This document shows, piece after piece, positions 34,692-46,380 of a DNA stretch of 64,000 nt; position 1 is the first letter of the stretch; each line of letters starts with the position of its first letter. The stretch is from assembly GCA_963789275.1 (NCBI GenBank), contig CAWBKF010000003.1, positions 496,001 through 560,000 of the forward strand, written 5' to 3'. The notes below the pieces were generated by a model. That model saw only the letters and a program-made list of their open reading frames with translations, did not search any database and was not told where the DNA came from. The position numbers and the translations under genes are program-made. This DNA is from DAHUYF01 sp963789275 (lineage in GTDB: Bacteria > Pseudomonadota > Alphaproteobacteria > ATCC43930 > CGMCC-115725).

Positions 34692-35997
34692 GGCCCTGAC
34701 GCTCGCCCCGCTGCCGCTGCTGCTGGCGGGGCTGTTGATCTGCGTTGCGGCGCAGGCCGCCGAGAACCCACAGGAGCAGCTCAAATCGGCGCAGCAGCAG
34801 CTCGAAGAGAATCGCGAGCGGCAGGCGGAATACGCGCGCCAGGCCGAGGCGCTTGCCCATGAGATCGACGCGCTGCGCGCCGACAGTGTCGCCGCCGCCA
34901 AGGCGGCGCAGGAGCATGAGACCGCCCTCTCCTTGCTCGAGGATCAGCTTGCCGCGCTCGGCGTCGAGGAGGCGCGCAAGGCCGCCGAGCTGAAGCGCCA
35001 CCGCGCCGAGCAGCAGCAGCTCCTGATGGCGCTGGAGCGGCTGGCGCGCAATCCGCCCGAAGGGCTGGCGCTGGCGCCGGGCGATCCGCTCGACGCGATG
35101 CGCTCGGCGATGCTGATGGGCGCCGCCGTGCCGCCGCTCGAGGCGCAGGCGCGTCGGCTCAGCGGCGAGATCGCCGCGCTGGCCGACACGCGCCGGCAGG
35201 TGGCCGCGGCCGAGGCGAGCCACCGTGCCGAGCGAATCGGCCTCGACAAGGAAGAGGCGCGCCTCGCTGGGCTCATCGCCCGCAAGGCGGTACTGCAGGA
35301 CGAGGCGCAGCAAGGCGCCGAGGAGACCGGCCAGCGCCAGCTGCAGCTTGCCGCGCAGGTCAGCGACCTGCAGCAGCTCATCGAGCGGCTCGATGTCGAG
35401 CGCAAGGCGCGCGACGCCGAAGCGCAGCGGCGGCGCGACGAGCAGCAGCGCCAGGCCGAGGCCCAACGGCGCGAGACCGAGCGGCTGATGGCGCTGCAGC
35501 AGAAGCGGCCCGACGGGCGCGGCGAGAGCGTCATCGTCACCGCCCCGCCGCCGCTCGTCCCCGACCCGGCAAGGCCCGCGCAGCTGCGTCCTTTCGCCAA
35601 GGCGCGGGGCGCGCTGCTGGTCCCCGCCAGCGGGCGGCTGATGCGCCGCTTCGGCGAGAATGACGAGCTGGGAGTGGCGTCCAAGGGGCTGACCTTCGAG
35701 ACCCGCGACGGCGCCCAGGTGGTCGCGCCCTATGACGGCAGGGTGCTGTTTGCCGGCCCCTTCAAAGGTTACGGGCAAATATTGATCATCGAACACGGCG
35801 ACGGGTATCATTCATTGCTGGCGGGGCTCGACCGGGTCGAGGGCACCGTTGGACAGTGGGTGGTGGCCGGCGAGCCGGTCGGCACCATGCCGGGCGGCGA
35901 TCAAAAGCCGCATCTCTATCTCGAGCTGCGCCATGACGGCCAGCCGATCAACCCGCTACCGTGGTTAGCAACCCGCGATGAAAAGGTAAGTGGATGA
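34678..35997 (+). CDS. EnvC-like murein hydrolase activator
   Basis: A 439-residue envelope protein: signal peptide (APLPLLLAGLLICVAAQA), a long coiled coil (about 30-290, Gln/Glu/Ala-rich) and a C-terminal LytM/M23 fold. The active-site His positions are degenerate (SKGLTFETRDG in place of a metal-binding His; end HLYLELRHDG), as in EnvC, which activates amidases without cutting wall itself. GTG 34678 lies inside gpmI. It overlaps ctpA as ATGA. Confidence 0.85.
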   Translation: MPRPEALTLAPLPLLLAGLLICVAAQAAENPQEQLKSAQQQLEENRERQAEYARQAEALAHEIDALRADSVAAAKAAQEHETALSLLEDQLAALGVEEARKAAELKRHRAEQQQLLMALERLARNPPEGLALAPGDPLDAMRSAMLMGAAVPPLEAQARRLSGEIAALADTRRQVAAAEASHRAERIGLDKEEARLAGLIARKAVLQDEAQQGAEETGQRQLQLAAQVSDLQQLIERLDVERKARDAEAQRRRDEQQRQAEAQRRETERLMALQQKRPDGRGESVIVTAPPPLVPDPARPAQLRPFAKARGALLVPASGRLMRRFGENDELGVASKGLTFETRDGAQVVAPYDGRVLFAGPFKGYGQILIIEHGDGYHSLLAGLDRVEGTVGQWVVAGEPVGTMPGGDQKPHLYLELRHDGQPINPLPWLATRDEKVSG

Positions 35998-37385
35998 AGC
36001 GTCTCGGTCTCAACGCGGCTTGCGCCGCCACTCTCATCTGGCTGGTCGTCCCGGCGGCGGCACAGCAGCAACAGCAGCAACAGCAGCAGAAGCCGCAACA
36101 GCAGCCGGCGGCGCAATCCAGCTCCGACACCTACCGCCAGCTCGATCTCTTCGGCGAGGTGTTCGAGCGCGTCCGTGCCGACTATGTCGAGGAGGTCACG
36201 GACGAGCAGCTCATCGAGGCCGCGATCAACGGCATGCTGAGCTCGCTCGACCCGCATTCGAGCTACATGAACGCCAAGAGCTTCAGCGACATGCAAGTGC
36301 AGGTGCGGGGCGAGTTCGGCGGCCTCGGCATCGAGGTCACGATGGAGAACGGCATCGTCAAGGTGGTGTCGCCGATCGACGACACGCCGGCGGCCAAGGC
36401 CGGGCTGAAGCCCGGCGACTTCATCACCCATATCGATGGCGAGCCGGTGCTCGGCCTCTCGCTCAACGACGCGGTCGAGCATATGCGCGGCCCCGTCAAC
36501 AGCGAGATCAAGCTCACCATCAGGCGCGAGGGCAAGGATCCCTTCGACGTGAAACTGACCCGCGCCGTCATCAAGATCCAGTCGGTGAAATCGCATCTCG
36601 AGGGCAATGACATCGGCTACATCCGCATCACCAGCTTCAACGAGCAGGCGGATAGCGGGCTGCAGGCGGCGATGAAGGCGCTGAAGGGCCAGGCCGGCGC
36701 CAAGCTGCAAGGCATCGTGCTCGATCTGCGCAACAATCCCGGCGGGCTGCTCGACCAGGCGATCGCCGTCTCCGACGATTTCCTCGACAAGGGCGAGATC
36801 GTCTCGACGCGCGGCCGGCATACCGAGGATGCGGCGCGCTACAACGCCAAGCCCGGCGACATCACCGGCGGGCTGCCGATGGTGGTGCTGATCAATGGCG
36901 GCTCGGCCTCGGCCTCCGAGATCGTCGCCGGCGCGCTGCAGGATCAGCACCGCGCCGTGCTACTCGGCACGCGTTCCTTCGGCAAGGGCTCGGTGCAGAC
37001 CATCATCCAGCTGCCGGGGCACGGCGCGATGCGGCTTACCACGGCGCGCTACTACACGCCGTCGGGCCGCTCGATCCAGGCCAAGGGCATCGAGCCTGAC
37101 ATCACCGTCGAGCCGGCCAAGATCGAGAAGCTCGCCGTGACCGAGGGGCGGCACGAGGCCGATCTGCGTGGCGCGCTCAAGAACACCGACACGACGGCGG
37201 TGAAGCCGCAGAGCAGCAACGACAACACGCCCAACGTGCCGCCGGGGACGCAGCCGGCCGAGTCCAAGGAATCCACCGCCGTCGATCCCAACATCCTCGG
37301 CACGGCGGAGGATTACCAGCTCGCCCGCGCCCTCGACATGCTGCGAGGCGTCGCGCTCTTCAACAGCACCAAGGCGGGCAATTGA
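35994..37385 (+). CDS. ctpA: C-terminal processing peptidase, S41 family
   Basis: Periplasmic serine protease of 463 residues. A signal peptide ends near VVPAAAQ and is followed by a run of Gln. A PDZ domain (about 90-165, VRGEFGGLGIEVTMENG) precedes the catalytic core with Ser in LINGGSASASEIVAGAL near 305 and Lys in GTRSFGKGSVQTI near 330. ATG overlaps the envC-like stop. The EnvC-CtpA pair suggests a role in wall hydrolase control. Confidence 0.95.
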   Translation: MKRLGLNAACAATLIWLVVPAAAQQQQQQQQQKPQQQPAAQSSSDTYRQLDLFGEVFERVRADYVEEVTDEQLIEAAINGMLSSLDPHSSYMNAKSFSDMQVQVRGEFGGLGIEVTMENGIVKVVSPIDDTPAAKAGLKPGDFITHIDGEPVLGLSLNDAVEHMRGPVNSEIKLTIRREGKDPFDVKLTRAVIKIQSVKSHLEGNDIGYIRITSFNEQADSGLQAAMKALKGQAGAKLQGIVLDLRNNPGGLLDQAIAVSDDFLDKGEIVSTRGRHTEDAARYNAKPGDITGGLPMVVLINGGSASASEIVAGALQDQHRAVLLGTRSFGKGSVQTIIQLPGHGAMRLTTARYYTPSGRSIQAKGIEPDITVEPAKIEKLAVTEGRHEADLRGALKNTDTTAVKPQSSNDNTPNVPPGTQPAESKESTAVDPNILGTAEDYQLARALDMLRGVALFNSTKAGN

Positions 37386-37398
37386 CCGCCGCTCCGCC

Positions 37399-38586
37399 GT
37401 GCCTGCGCGCGAGCCCGGCCAGCTAGAGTACGCTGGTCGGCGCCGCATGAGAGCGGGACGCGTGGCCGCCGCGCTGCTGCCGCTGGCGCTCGCCGGCGGC
37501 TTCGTCGTTCTCGCCCTGGGCTGGCTTGTCGGCGGTCCGCCGCCGGCAGCGGAGTCGGCTGCGGCGACGGCGGCGCTGCCTCAGGTGCAGGTGCCGATGC
37601 CGGCAGCCCCGCCGCCGCCAAAGCCGGTCACCGCCGCGATCCCGCCGCCGCCGCCCTTGCCGGAGCCGTCGAGCCCGCCGGAGCCCGAGCGGCCGGTCGC
37701 GGCCTTGCCGCCGCCGCCGGCACCCGCGCCGCGCGACCGCACCAACGCGCAGCCGCTGCTGCCGGCACCCGACCCGGCACTGGTCGAGACCGGGCCGCAC
37801 GGCATCCTGCCGATCATCGGCCGCGACGGGCGCCAGCCCTGGCGCGCCTATGGCCGGCCCTTCGACCGCGCCGACAAGCGGCCGCGGATTGCCATCGTCA
37901 TCACCGGGCTCGGTCCTTCCGGCGCCGCCACCGAAACCGCGGTGAACGAGCTGCCGGGCGCCATCACGCTCGCCTTCGACCCCTATACCAAGCGGCTTGA
38001 CGAATGGATCAACCGGGCGCGCGCCGCCGGCCATGAGGTGCTGCTCGGCCTGCCGATGGAGCCGGTCGACTACCCGCGCCAGGACCCCGGCCCCTATACG
38101 CTGCTCACCTCGCTGAGCCCCAAGGAGAATCTCGAGCGCCTCGAGCTCGTGCTGAGCCGCGTCAGCGGCTATGTCGGCGTCACCGGCATGATGGGCTCGC
38201 GCTTCACCGCCTCGCAGACCAACCTGATCCCGGTGCTCGACGAGCTGAAGAAGCGCGGCCTGATGTTCGTCGACGGCCACGCCAGCGACCAGAGCGTTGC
38301 CGGCGCGCTCGCGCAATCGATGGGCCTGCCGCATGCCAATGCCGACGAGCTCATCGACGCCGAGCCGACGCGCGACGCGGTCGACCGCCAGCTCCAGAAC
38401 CTCGAGGGGCTGGCCCAGCGCGGCGGCTTCGCGCTCGGCATCGGCTACGCCTATCCCGTGACGCTGGAGCGCGTGGCGCTCTGGGCCGGCATGCTCGAGC
38501 AGAAGGGCATCGCGCTGGCGCCGACGAGCGCGCTTGCCGCGCTCCCGGGCGAACCGGCGCCCGAGACGAAGGGGGCGGCGAAATGA
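37399..38586 (+). CDS. Divergent polysaccharide deacetylase family protein
   Basis: A 395-residue protein with an N-terminal membrane anchor (AALLPLALAGGFVVLALGW), a Pro-rich linker (about 50-125) and a NodB-like barrel (RPRIAIVITGLGPSGAATE, ITLAFDPYTKRLDEW, GHEVLLGLPMEPVDYP, GYVGVTGMMGSRFT). The canonical metal His pair is not evident, as in the divergent family. GTG 37399 keeps the EYAGRRR motif common before the anchor; ATG 37447 is the alternative. Standard neighbour of ctpA and rppH. Confidence 0.88.
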   Translation: MPAREPGQLEYAGRRRMRAGRVAAALLPLALAGGFVVLALGWLVGGPPPAAESAAATAALPQVQVPMPAAPPPPKPVTAAIPPPPPLPEPSSPPEPERPVAALPPPPAPAPRDRTNAQPLLPAPDPALVETGPHGILPIIGRDGRQPWRAYGRPFDRADKRPRIAIVITGLGPSGAATETAVNELPGAITLAFDPYTKRLDEWINRARAAGHEVLLGLPMEPVDYPRQDPGPYTLLTSLSPKENLERLELVLSRVSGYVGVTGMMGSRFTASQTNLIPVLDELKKRGLMFVDGHASDQSVAGALAQSMGLPHANADELIDAEPTRDAVDRQLQNLEGLAQRGGFALGIGYAYPVTLERVALWAGMLEQKGIALAPTSALAALPGEPAPETKGAAK

Positions 38587-39074
38587 ACGACGGGATCGAT
38601 GCGGCGCGCGCCCAGGGCTATCGCGCCGGCGTCGGCATCATGCTGCTCGACCGCGACGGCCGCGCCTTTGTCGGCCGGCGCATCGACACCGGCGGCGACA
38701 ATTGGCAGATGCCGCAAGGCGGCATCGACAGGGGTGAGAGCCCGCGCGAGGCGGCGCTGCGCGAGCTCAAGGAGGAAGTCGGCACCGACCGGGCCGAAAT
38801 CCTGGCCGAGAGCGGCGCCTGGCTCAGCTACGACGTGCCGCAGCCTCTGGCGGGAAGGCTGTGGCGTGGGCGCTATCGCGGCCAGCGGCAGAAATGGTTC
38901 GCGATGCGCTTCACCGGCCGCGACGGCGATATCGACCTCAAGACGCACCATCCCGAATTCGACGCCTGGAAATGGGTGGCGCCCGCGGCGCTTCCGGAGC
39001 TCATCGTGCCGTTCAAGCGCCAGCTCTATCGCAACGTCCTCAAGGAGTTCGCGGCGCTGCTCGGGCCCGCCTAA
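38583..39074 (+). CDS. rppH: RNA pyrophosphohydrolase
   Basis: Nudix enzyme removing pyrophosphate from 5' ends of mRNA and so starting decay. The 163-residue protein has YRAGVGIMLLDRDGRAFVGR, NWQMPQGGIDRGESPREAAL and the Nudix box ending RELKEEVGT, plus RGQRQKWFAMRF and HPEFDAWKWV. ATG overlaps the previous stop (ATGA). It ends one base before the convergent ferritin-like gene. Confidence 0.96.
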   Translation: MNDGIDAARAQGYRAGVGIMLLDRDGRAFVGRRIDTGGDNWQMPQGGIDRGESPREAALRELKEEVGTDRAEILAESGAWLSYDVPQPLAGRLWRGRYRGQRQKWFAMRFTGRDGDIDLKTHHPEFDAWKWVAPAALPELIVPFKRQLYRNVLKEFAALLGPA

Positions 39075-39075
39075 G

Positions 39076-39891
39076 CTACGCCGCGATCCGCGCCAGCCGC
39101 GCCGCCCGGTGGCGCATGCCCCACCAGGCGAGCCGCGCGGTATAGAGCGAGAGGCGGCCGTGCGGCTTGAGGCCGACCGCCTTGAACACCATGGCGATGG
39201 CGCGCTCGACATGGTGGCGGCGATAGACGGCATAAGCGCGGCGCGCATAGGCCGACGCTGCGCGGCGGCGGTCGTAGGGCGCGCCGGCATCATTGGCGGC
39301 GTGATAGGCATAGGCGAGCTCGTCATCCTCGGACTCGCCGATGCGGCCCGCCGCGATGCGCAGCCGCTGCCAGCGGCCGATGCCCTCGGAAGCGAGATAG
39401 CGTTTCAGATGGCTGTAGAACAGCTTGTAGTGGCGCAGCTCGTCGGCGGCGATGCGGCGGCAGATCTCCTTGAGCACCGGCTCCGCCGCGGCCTCGGCCA
39501 GCGCCGTGTAATAGGAGCTGGTGCCGGTCTCGACGATGCAGCGCGCCACCAGCTCGCCGGCGCGTGAGCCGCGCACCGAGCGTTCGGCGTCGAGATCGAC
39601 GCGGAATCCCTCGGTGAAGCGCCGCGAGGCCGCGTCATGGTCGAAGCCGGGATCGGCAAGCATCGCCCAGCGGCCGAGCGCCTGGCCGTGCTGGACCTCT
39701 TCGGCGCCCCAGAGCTGCGCCACCCGGCGGAAATCGCCGTCATCGTGGAAGACGCCGCAGAGATAGCGGGCATAATCGGCGCCGTTCTGCTCGACCAGGC
39801 TCGCCGCCTTGACGATGCGCAGAATCTCGGCATCGACCTTGGCCGGGTCGAACCGCTCCCAGGGAATATCGTCGAGCGTCCAGCTGCCCAT
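39076..39891 (-). CDS. Ferritin-like di-iron domain protein
   Basis: A 271-residue helical protein. Two Glu-x-x-His motifs, WGAEEVQHGQALGRWA near 65 and ADELRHYKLFYSHL near 155, with further Glu in VETGTSSYYTALAE, match acyl-ACP-desaturase-like or ferritin-like di-iron enzymes. A His-rich basic tail follows. ATG 39891 starts at GSWTLDDIPWERFDP; an upstream extension to 39945 is unlikely. Substrate unknown. Confidence 0.8.
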   Translation of the reverse strand: MGSWTLDDIPWERFDPAKVDAEILRIVKAASLVEQNGADYARYLCGVFHDDGDFRRVAQLWGAEEVQHGQALGRWAMLADPGFDHDAASRRFTEGFRVDLDAERSVRGSRAGELVARCIVETGTSSYYTALAEAAAEPVLKEICRRIAADELRHYKLFYSHLKRYLASEGIGRWQRLRIAAGRIGESEDDELAYAYHAANDAGAPYDRRRAASAYARRAYAVYRRHHVERAIAMVFKAVGLKPHGRLSLYTARLAWWGMRHRAARLARIAA

Positions 39892-39961
39892 CACCCGCCG
39901 TCCAACACTGACGGTAATATATAGTTCAAGTTCCGGGCGGGGCAAAACCCCTTGGCAAAGC

Positions 39962-40420
39962 TCAGTGCGCGGCGCCGGCCAATGCCGCGAGCTTGGCGGC
40001 GGCCACCGCGAGCCGCCGCTCGGCGGTGCGCAGCTCGAGCGCCGCCAGATCGCGCTCCGCGCCCTGGAACCGCGCCACCTGCTCGCGCAGGCTTTGCGCC
40101 GCGGCCTCGAGCACGCGCTGCTGCTGGTCGAGCTCGGCGCGGTCGAGCGAGGCGATCGGCACCGCCTCGTCGGCGAGCACGGTGCAGCGCTCGGGTGTCA
40201 CCTCGGCGAAGCCGCCGGCGACGAAGATGCGCTCGGTGATCGCGTTCTGCTCGTCGGCATAGACGTCGATGACCCCCGGCCGCACCGTCGAGATCAGCAG
40301 CGAGTGGCCCGGCAGCACACCGAAATTGCCTTCGCCGCCGGGCACCACCACCATCGCCACCGCCTCGGAGAGCAGCAGCTTCTCCGGCGACACCAGCTCG
40401 AATTGCAGCTTCTCGACCAT
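39962..40420 (-). CDS. atpC: ATP synthase F1 epsilon subunit
   Basis: Central-stalk subunit of F1; inhibits ATP hydrolysis and couples rotation. The 152-residue protein has KLQFELVSPEKLLLSE, VVVPGGEGNFGVLPGH and AGGFAEVTPERCTVLADE, then the two-helix C-terminus. Its ATG overlaps the atpD stop (TGATG). Last gene of the atpHAGDC operon. Confidence 0.96.
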   Translation of the reverse strand: MVEKLQFELVSPEKLLLSEAVAMVVVPGGEGNFGVLPGHSLLISTVRPGVIDVYADEQNAITERIFVAGGFAEVTPERCTVLADEAVPIASLDRAELDQQQRVLEAAAQSLREQVARFQGAERDLAALELRTAERRLAVAAAKLAALAGAAH

Positions 40421-41846
40421 CAGGCCGCCTCGGCCGCCATCTTGCGCGCCTTCTCGACCGCCTCCTCGATGGTGCCGACCATGAGGAAGGCGCTCTCCGG
40501 CAGATCGTCATACTCGCCGGCGACGATGCCTTTGAAGCTGCGGATCGTGTCCTCGAGGTTGACGAAGACGCCGGGATATCCCGTGAAGACCTCGGCGACG
40601 TGGAAGGGCTGCGACATGAATTTCTGGATCTTGCGCGCCCGCGAGACGGTTAGCCGGTCCTCTTCGGAGAGCTCGTCCATGCCGAGGATGGCGATGATGT
40701 CCTGCAGCGACTTGTAGGTCTGCAGGATGCGCTGCACGTCGCGCGCCACTTTGTAGTGCTCCTCGCCGACCACGCGCGGATCGAGCATGCGCGAGGTCGA
40801 ATCCAAGCGGATCGACGGCGGGATAGATCCCGAGCTCGGCGATCTGGCGCGACAGCACCGTCGTCGCGTCGAGATGGGCGAAGGAGGTCGCCGGCGCCGG
40901 GATCGGTGAGATCGTCGGCGGGCACGTAGATCGCCTGCACCGAGGTGATCGAGCCCTTCTTGGTGGTGGTGATGCGCTCCTGCAGCGTGCCCATATCGGT
41001 GGCGAGCGTCGGCTGATAGCCGACCGCCGAGGGGATGCGGCCGAGCAGCGCCGAGACTTCCGAGCCCGCCTGGGTGAAGCGGAAGATGTTGTCGACGAAG
41101 AACAGCACGTCCTGGCCTTCCTCGTCGCGGAAATACTCGGCGAGCGTCAGGCCGGTGAGGCCGACGCGCGCGCGGGCGCCCGGCGGCTCGTTCATCTGGC
41201 CATAGACCAGCGCCGCCTTCGAGCCGGGACCGTCAGTGACGATCACCTTCGATTCCATCATCTCGTGATAGAGGTCGTTGCCCTCGCGCGTGCGCTCGCC
41301 GACGCCGGCGAACACGGAATAGCCGCCATGCTTCTTGGCGATGTTGTTGATCAGCTCCATGATGATCACGGTCTTGCCGACGCCGGCGCCGCCGAAGAGA
41401 CCGATCTTGCCGCCGCGCGCGTAAGGCGCCAGCAGGTCGACGACCTTGATGCCGGTGACCAGGATCTCCGCTTCGGTCGACTGGTCGACGAAATCAGGCG
41501 CCGGGCGATGGATCGCCGAGCGCCGCTTGGTCTTGACCGGGCCACGCTCGTCGACGGGTTCGCCGACCACGTTGATGATGCGGCCGAGCGTCTCGGGCCC
41601 CACCGGCACCATGATCGGCTCGCCGGTATCCACCACTTCGGCGCCGCGCACCAGCCCGTCGGTGGTATCCATGGCGATGGTGCGCACCGTGTCCTCGCCG
41701 AGATGCTGCGCCACTTCGAGCACCAGGGTCTTGCCTTGGTTCTGCGTGTGCAGCGCGTTCAGGATGAACGGCAGGTCGCCGTCGAACTTGACGTCGACGA
41801 CGGCGCCGATGACCTGCGAGATGGTGCCGACATTGTTCTTCGCCAT
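40420..41846 (-). CDS. atpD: ATP synthase F1 beta subunit, two frameshifts
   Basis: Catalytic subunit of F1. About 474 residues once two single-base insertions (near 40805 and 40899) are removed, giving [20 protein letters not shown] and [16 protein letters not shown]. Walker [16 protein letters not shown], catalytic [11 protein letters not shown], and the C-terminal [20 protein letters not shown] are intact. The gene is essential, so the frameshifts must be sequence errors or recent damage. Confidence 0.97.
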
Positions 41847-41878
41847 GGCCTTCGTCCTTTGTGCTTCGTCCCGACGCC

Positions 41879-42769
41879 TCAGAGCGCCTCGGCGCCGGAG
41901 ATGATCTCGATGAGTTCCTTGGTGATCGCCGCCTGACGCGAGCGGTTGTAGGTGGTGGTGAGCCGGTCGATCATGTCGCCGGCGTTGCGCGTGGCATTGT
42001 CCATCGCCGTCATGCGCGCGCCCTGCTCGCTGGCCGCGTTCTCCAGCAGCGCGGTGAAGATCTGCACCGCGAGGTTGCGCGGCAGCAGCTCGCCGAGGAT
42101 CTCCGTCTCTTCCGGCTCGAACTCGTAGATCGCGCCGCCGAAAGCGGCGGCCGCCGGTTCCGCCGCCTGTTGCGGGGGCGCGAACGGAACGAGCTGCTGG
42201 CGGGTGACGATCTGGCTGATCGCCGAGCGGAAGCGGTTGAAGACGATGGTGCAGACGTCGAACTCGCCGGCCTCGAACAGCGCCAGCACGCGATCGCCGA
42301 TCGCCTGCGCCGCATCGAAAGTGAGCTTCGGCCGGCCGACATCGGTGCGGCTCTCGACGATCAGCCGCGCATGGTCGCGGCGCAGCGAATCGCGCCCCTT
42401 GCGGCCGATGGTGAGGATCTTCACCGTCTTGCCGGCGGCCTGGAGCTGGCGGATGGTGCGCCGGGTCTCGCGCAGGATGGTGGCGTTGAAGCCGCCGGCG
42501 AGGCCGCGGTCGGAGGTGGCGACGACCAGCAGATGCGTCGCGTCGCCGCCGCTGCCGGCGAGCAGCCGCGGCGCGTTGGCCTGGCCTCTGAGATTGGCCG
42601 CCAGCGAGGTGAGCATGCGCTCCATGCGCGCCGCATAGGGCCGCGCCGCCTCGGCCTGTTCCTGCGCGCGGCGCAGGCGCGAGGCGGCCACCATCTTCAT
42701 CGCCGAGGTGATCTTCTGCGTCGAGCGGACGGAGCGGATGCGAACCCGCAATTCCTTGAGCGTGGCCAC
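41879..42769 (-). CDS. atpG: ATP synthase F1 gamma subunit
   Basis: Rotor shaft of F1, 296 residues. The N-terminal helix has LRVRIRSVRSTQKITSAMKM, the middle VVATSDRGLAGGFNATI, and the C-terminal helix ARMTAMDNATRNAGDMIDRL and YNRSRQAAITKELIEIISGA. Intact, between atpA and atpD as usual. Confidence 0.97.
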   Translation of the reverse strand: MATLKELRVRIRSVRSTQKITSAMKMVAASRLRRAQEQAEAARPYAARMERMLTSLAANLRGQANAPRLLAGSGGDATHLLVVATSDRGLAGGFNATILRETRRTIRQLQAAGKTVKILTIGRKGRDSLRRDHARLIVESRTDVGRPKLTFDAAQAIGDRVLALFEAGEFDVCTIVFNRFRSAISQIVTRQQLVPFAPPQQAAEPAAAAFGGAIYEFEPEETEILGELLPRNLAVQIFTALLENAASEQGARMTAMDNATRNAGDMIDRLTTTYNRSRQAAITKELIEIISGAEAL

Positions 42770-42783
42770 AGGCCGTCAGCCCC

Positions 42784-44314
<1,531 letters not shown>

Positions 44315-44315
<1 letters not shown>

Positions 44316-44875
44316 CACTGAACCCCCTTCATGGCAAGCTGCAGGCGATTGAGCTTGCTCCTAAGCGACGCATCGACCATGCGCGACCCGACCCTGACGA
44401 CGAGGCCCCCCAACAGACCCGGATCGACTTCGATATCGACGGCGACCTTGCGGCCGACCGCCTTGCGCAATTGCTCGTTGACCGCATCGCGCTGCTGCGG
44501 CGACAGCTCCTGCGCGCTGACGACATGCGCCGTGACCTCGCCACGCGCCTCGGCGAGGCGGTGGAGATATCCCGTGATCATCTCCGACAGTGCGAAGAGC
44601 CGCCGGTTCTGCGCCAGGAGGCCGAGGAAGTTGCGCGTCAGCGCCGAGAGCTGCGCCGTCTCCGCCAGCGCGGCGACGGCCTTGCCCTGCGCCTCGCGCG
44701 ACAGCACCGGGCTGCGCACGAGGCGGCGCAGATCGGCGCTTTCGCGCAGCATGGCGCGCAAGCTGTGGAGATCACCGGCGACGGCGTCGAGCGCCTTGCG
44801 CTCGTCGGCGAGATCGAACAACGCCGCCGCATAGCGGTCGGCCAGTCCGGATACGCCTTTCGCTTCCGCTGCCAC
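44315..44875 (-). CDS. atpH: ATP synthase F1 delta subunit
   Basis: Peripheral-stalk subunit linking F1 to F0, 186 residues. Typical parts: SGLADRYAAALFDLADE, LTRNFLGLLAQNRRLFALSE and the C-terminal DPGLLGGLVVRVGSRMVDAS. GTG 44875 is chosen at the family start; the frame continues upstream without homology. First gene of the operon. Confidence 0.95.
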
Positions 44876-45389
44876 GTACGAACTATCCTCGTTTTCCCTG
44901 TGACGAGAGCGCCGGTCGCTCGTGGGATGCCTGAAATGACACGCCTTCCCGCCGGCTCTCGCCTGGAAAACCGCGGCGCGCCTGCGCGCCCGGAAAGCGC
45001 GGCGCGTTCTAGCACAGGGGTTGGGGCGGCGCAACATGGCGCCGCCGCGCGGCAAGGCGCGGTCCCGCGGCTTTTTTCCAGGCGGATCGCTGGCGCCGAG
45101 GGTGATGCAAGCCGCGGCAGATCGGGCGCGGGACGGCGCAACGCTCCAGTGCGAACAAATCGGGCACGAAGCGGCTGCGACACCTTCCGCCGGGGCTCAG
45201 GCGGGGAAAGGCATCCATCGGCGCGCGGCGGCCGCCCGCCGCCAGCCCGGCAAGGCCGCAAGCTCGCCCTGCCAGCGACGGATCGCCGCATAGGGCGGGC
45301 AGGTGGCCCCGATGGAATTGCCGGCGGGCGTAATGCCCGGCTCGGTCGGCACCTATGGACATGTAGCCCACCAACAGAAGGAATTGGTC
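44876..45389. other. Intergenic region upstream of the atp operon
   Basis: 514 bp that should carry the minus-strand atp promoter and a promoter for the EthD gene. Frames on both strands are open from GC bias but show no domain. I could not pick out a confident -35/-10 pair by eye. Confidence 0.45.
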
Positions 45390-45701
45390 ATGTCCGTGCA
45401 ATTGCTGGTCATCTATCCGCCGCCCAAGGATCCCGCGGAATTCGATCGGGCCTATCGCGAAGAGCACCTGCCCTATGCGGGCCCTCGTCTGGTGGGAGCC
45501 ACAGGGGTGACGACGAAGCGGGTCCTCGGCGCGCCCGGCGGCAAGCCCTTTGCGTACACGATCTCCTTCGTCGCCTTTCCCAGCGCCGAGGCGGCCAAAG
45601 CATGCGCGCAATCGAGTGGCGGCAAGGAAGCGCTTCAGCATGCCGCGTCGATCTCGACGGGCGGTCCGCCACAATTTCTTCTGATCGAGGACGCGGCCTA
45701 G
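45390..45701 (+). CDS. EthD-family small protein
   Basis: A 103-residue dimeric alpha/beta-barrel protein. Features: VQLLVIYPPPKDPAEFDRAY, REEHLPYAGPRLVGATG and SFVAFPSAEAAKACAQS. ATG 45390 has AGAAGGAA upstream. EthD relatives take part in ether or quinone metabolism, or degrade small ligands, but no substrate can be read. It converges on the sigma factor gene. Confidence 0.83.
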   Translation: MSVQLLVIYPPPKDPAEFDRAYREEHLPYAGPRLVGATGVTTKRVLGAPGGKPFAYTISFVAFPSAEAAKACAQSSGGKEALQHAASISTGGPPQFLLIEDAA

Positions 45702-45763
45702 CCACCGCCCAGCCCGGGGGTCGCGCCGCGGCCGGACTGCGATCCCCCGGCGCTGTCTCCGGT

Positions 45764-46354
45764 TCAGCCTCGCGCTACGCGGAGGACCGGAGCCACGTCG
45801 GTCTGCTCGACGCAGTGCCGCAAGCGCTGCTTGGCCCGGTGGAGCAGCACCGCCGCATGGCCAGCGGTCATGCCGAGCTGGCGCGCGACGCTCTCGCCAG
45901 CGACCTCATCGACCAGGCGCAGCTGTACGATCGCGCGTTGCACTTCGTTCAATGTCGCCATGCAGCCGAGAATCAACGCATGCTGCTCGGCTGTGGCAAT
46001 GACCTCGTCGGCCGAGATGGCCTCGGAAGCCAGGCCTTGGACGATCGCGTCGTCGGCGATATGCGGCCGGGCGTAATCATGGCGGCGGCGGCGGTTGCGC
46101 GCGATGTTGCGCGCCAGGATGGTCAGCATCCGGGCGGAATCGTCGGGCAGATCGACGAGCAGCCGCGCCTGCGGCAAGGTGAGAAAGCTGAGGAAGGCTT
46201 CCTGAACGCAGTCCAGGGCATCATCGGCCAGCAGGCCTTCGCGGCGCACCGCCCGAACCAGCCGGGCCCGGTGCTGATGCACCAGGGCGGTGACCCAGCC
46301 ATAGAAGCCCGGCCGGCCACCTGCTTCACGTCAAGCGGTCCTGGTGACGGTCAT
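45764..46354 (-). CDS. Sigma-70 family RNA polymerase sigma factor with in-frame TGA at codon 8
   Basis: ECF-like sigma factor. Region 2 is WVTALVHQHRARLVRAVRRE and LADDALDCVQEAFLSFL; region 4 ends in AGESVARQLGMTAGHAAVLL and HRAKQRLRHCV. ATG 46354 has a good ribosome site (AAGGGGAG), but codon 8 is TGA (46333-46331), after which the frame continues REAGGRPGFYGWV into region 2. Without readthrough, GTG 46282 would start inside region 2. The TGA may be an error or a real lesion. No anti-sigma gene is adjacent. Confidence 0.72.
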
Positions 46355-46380
46355 GGCGCTCTCCCCTTCCACGCCTGCCC

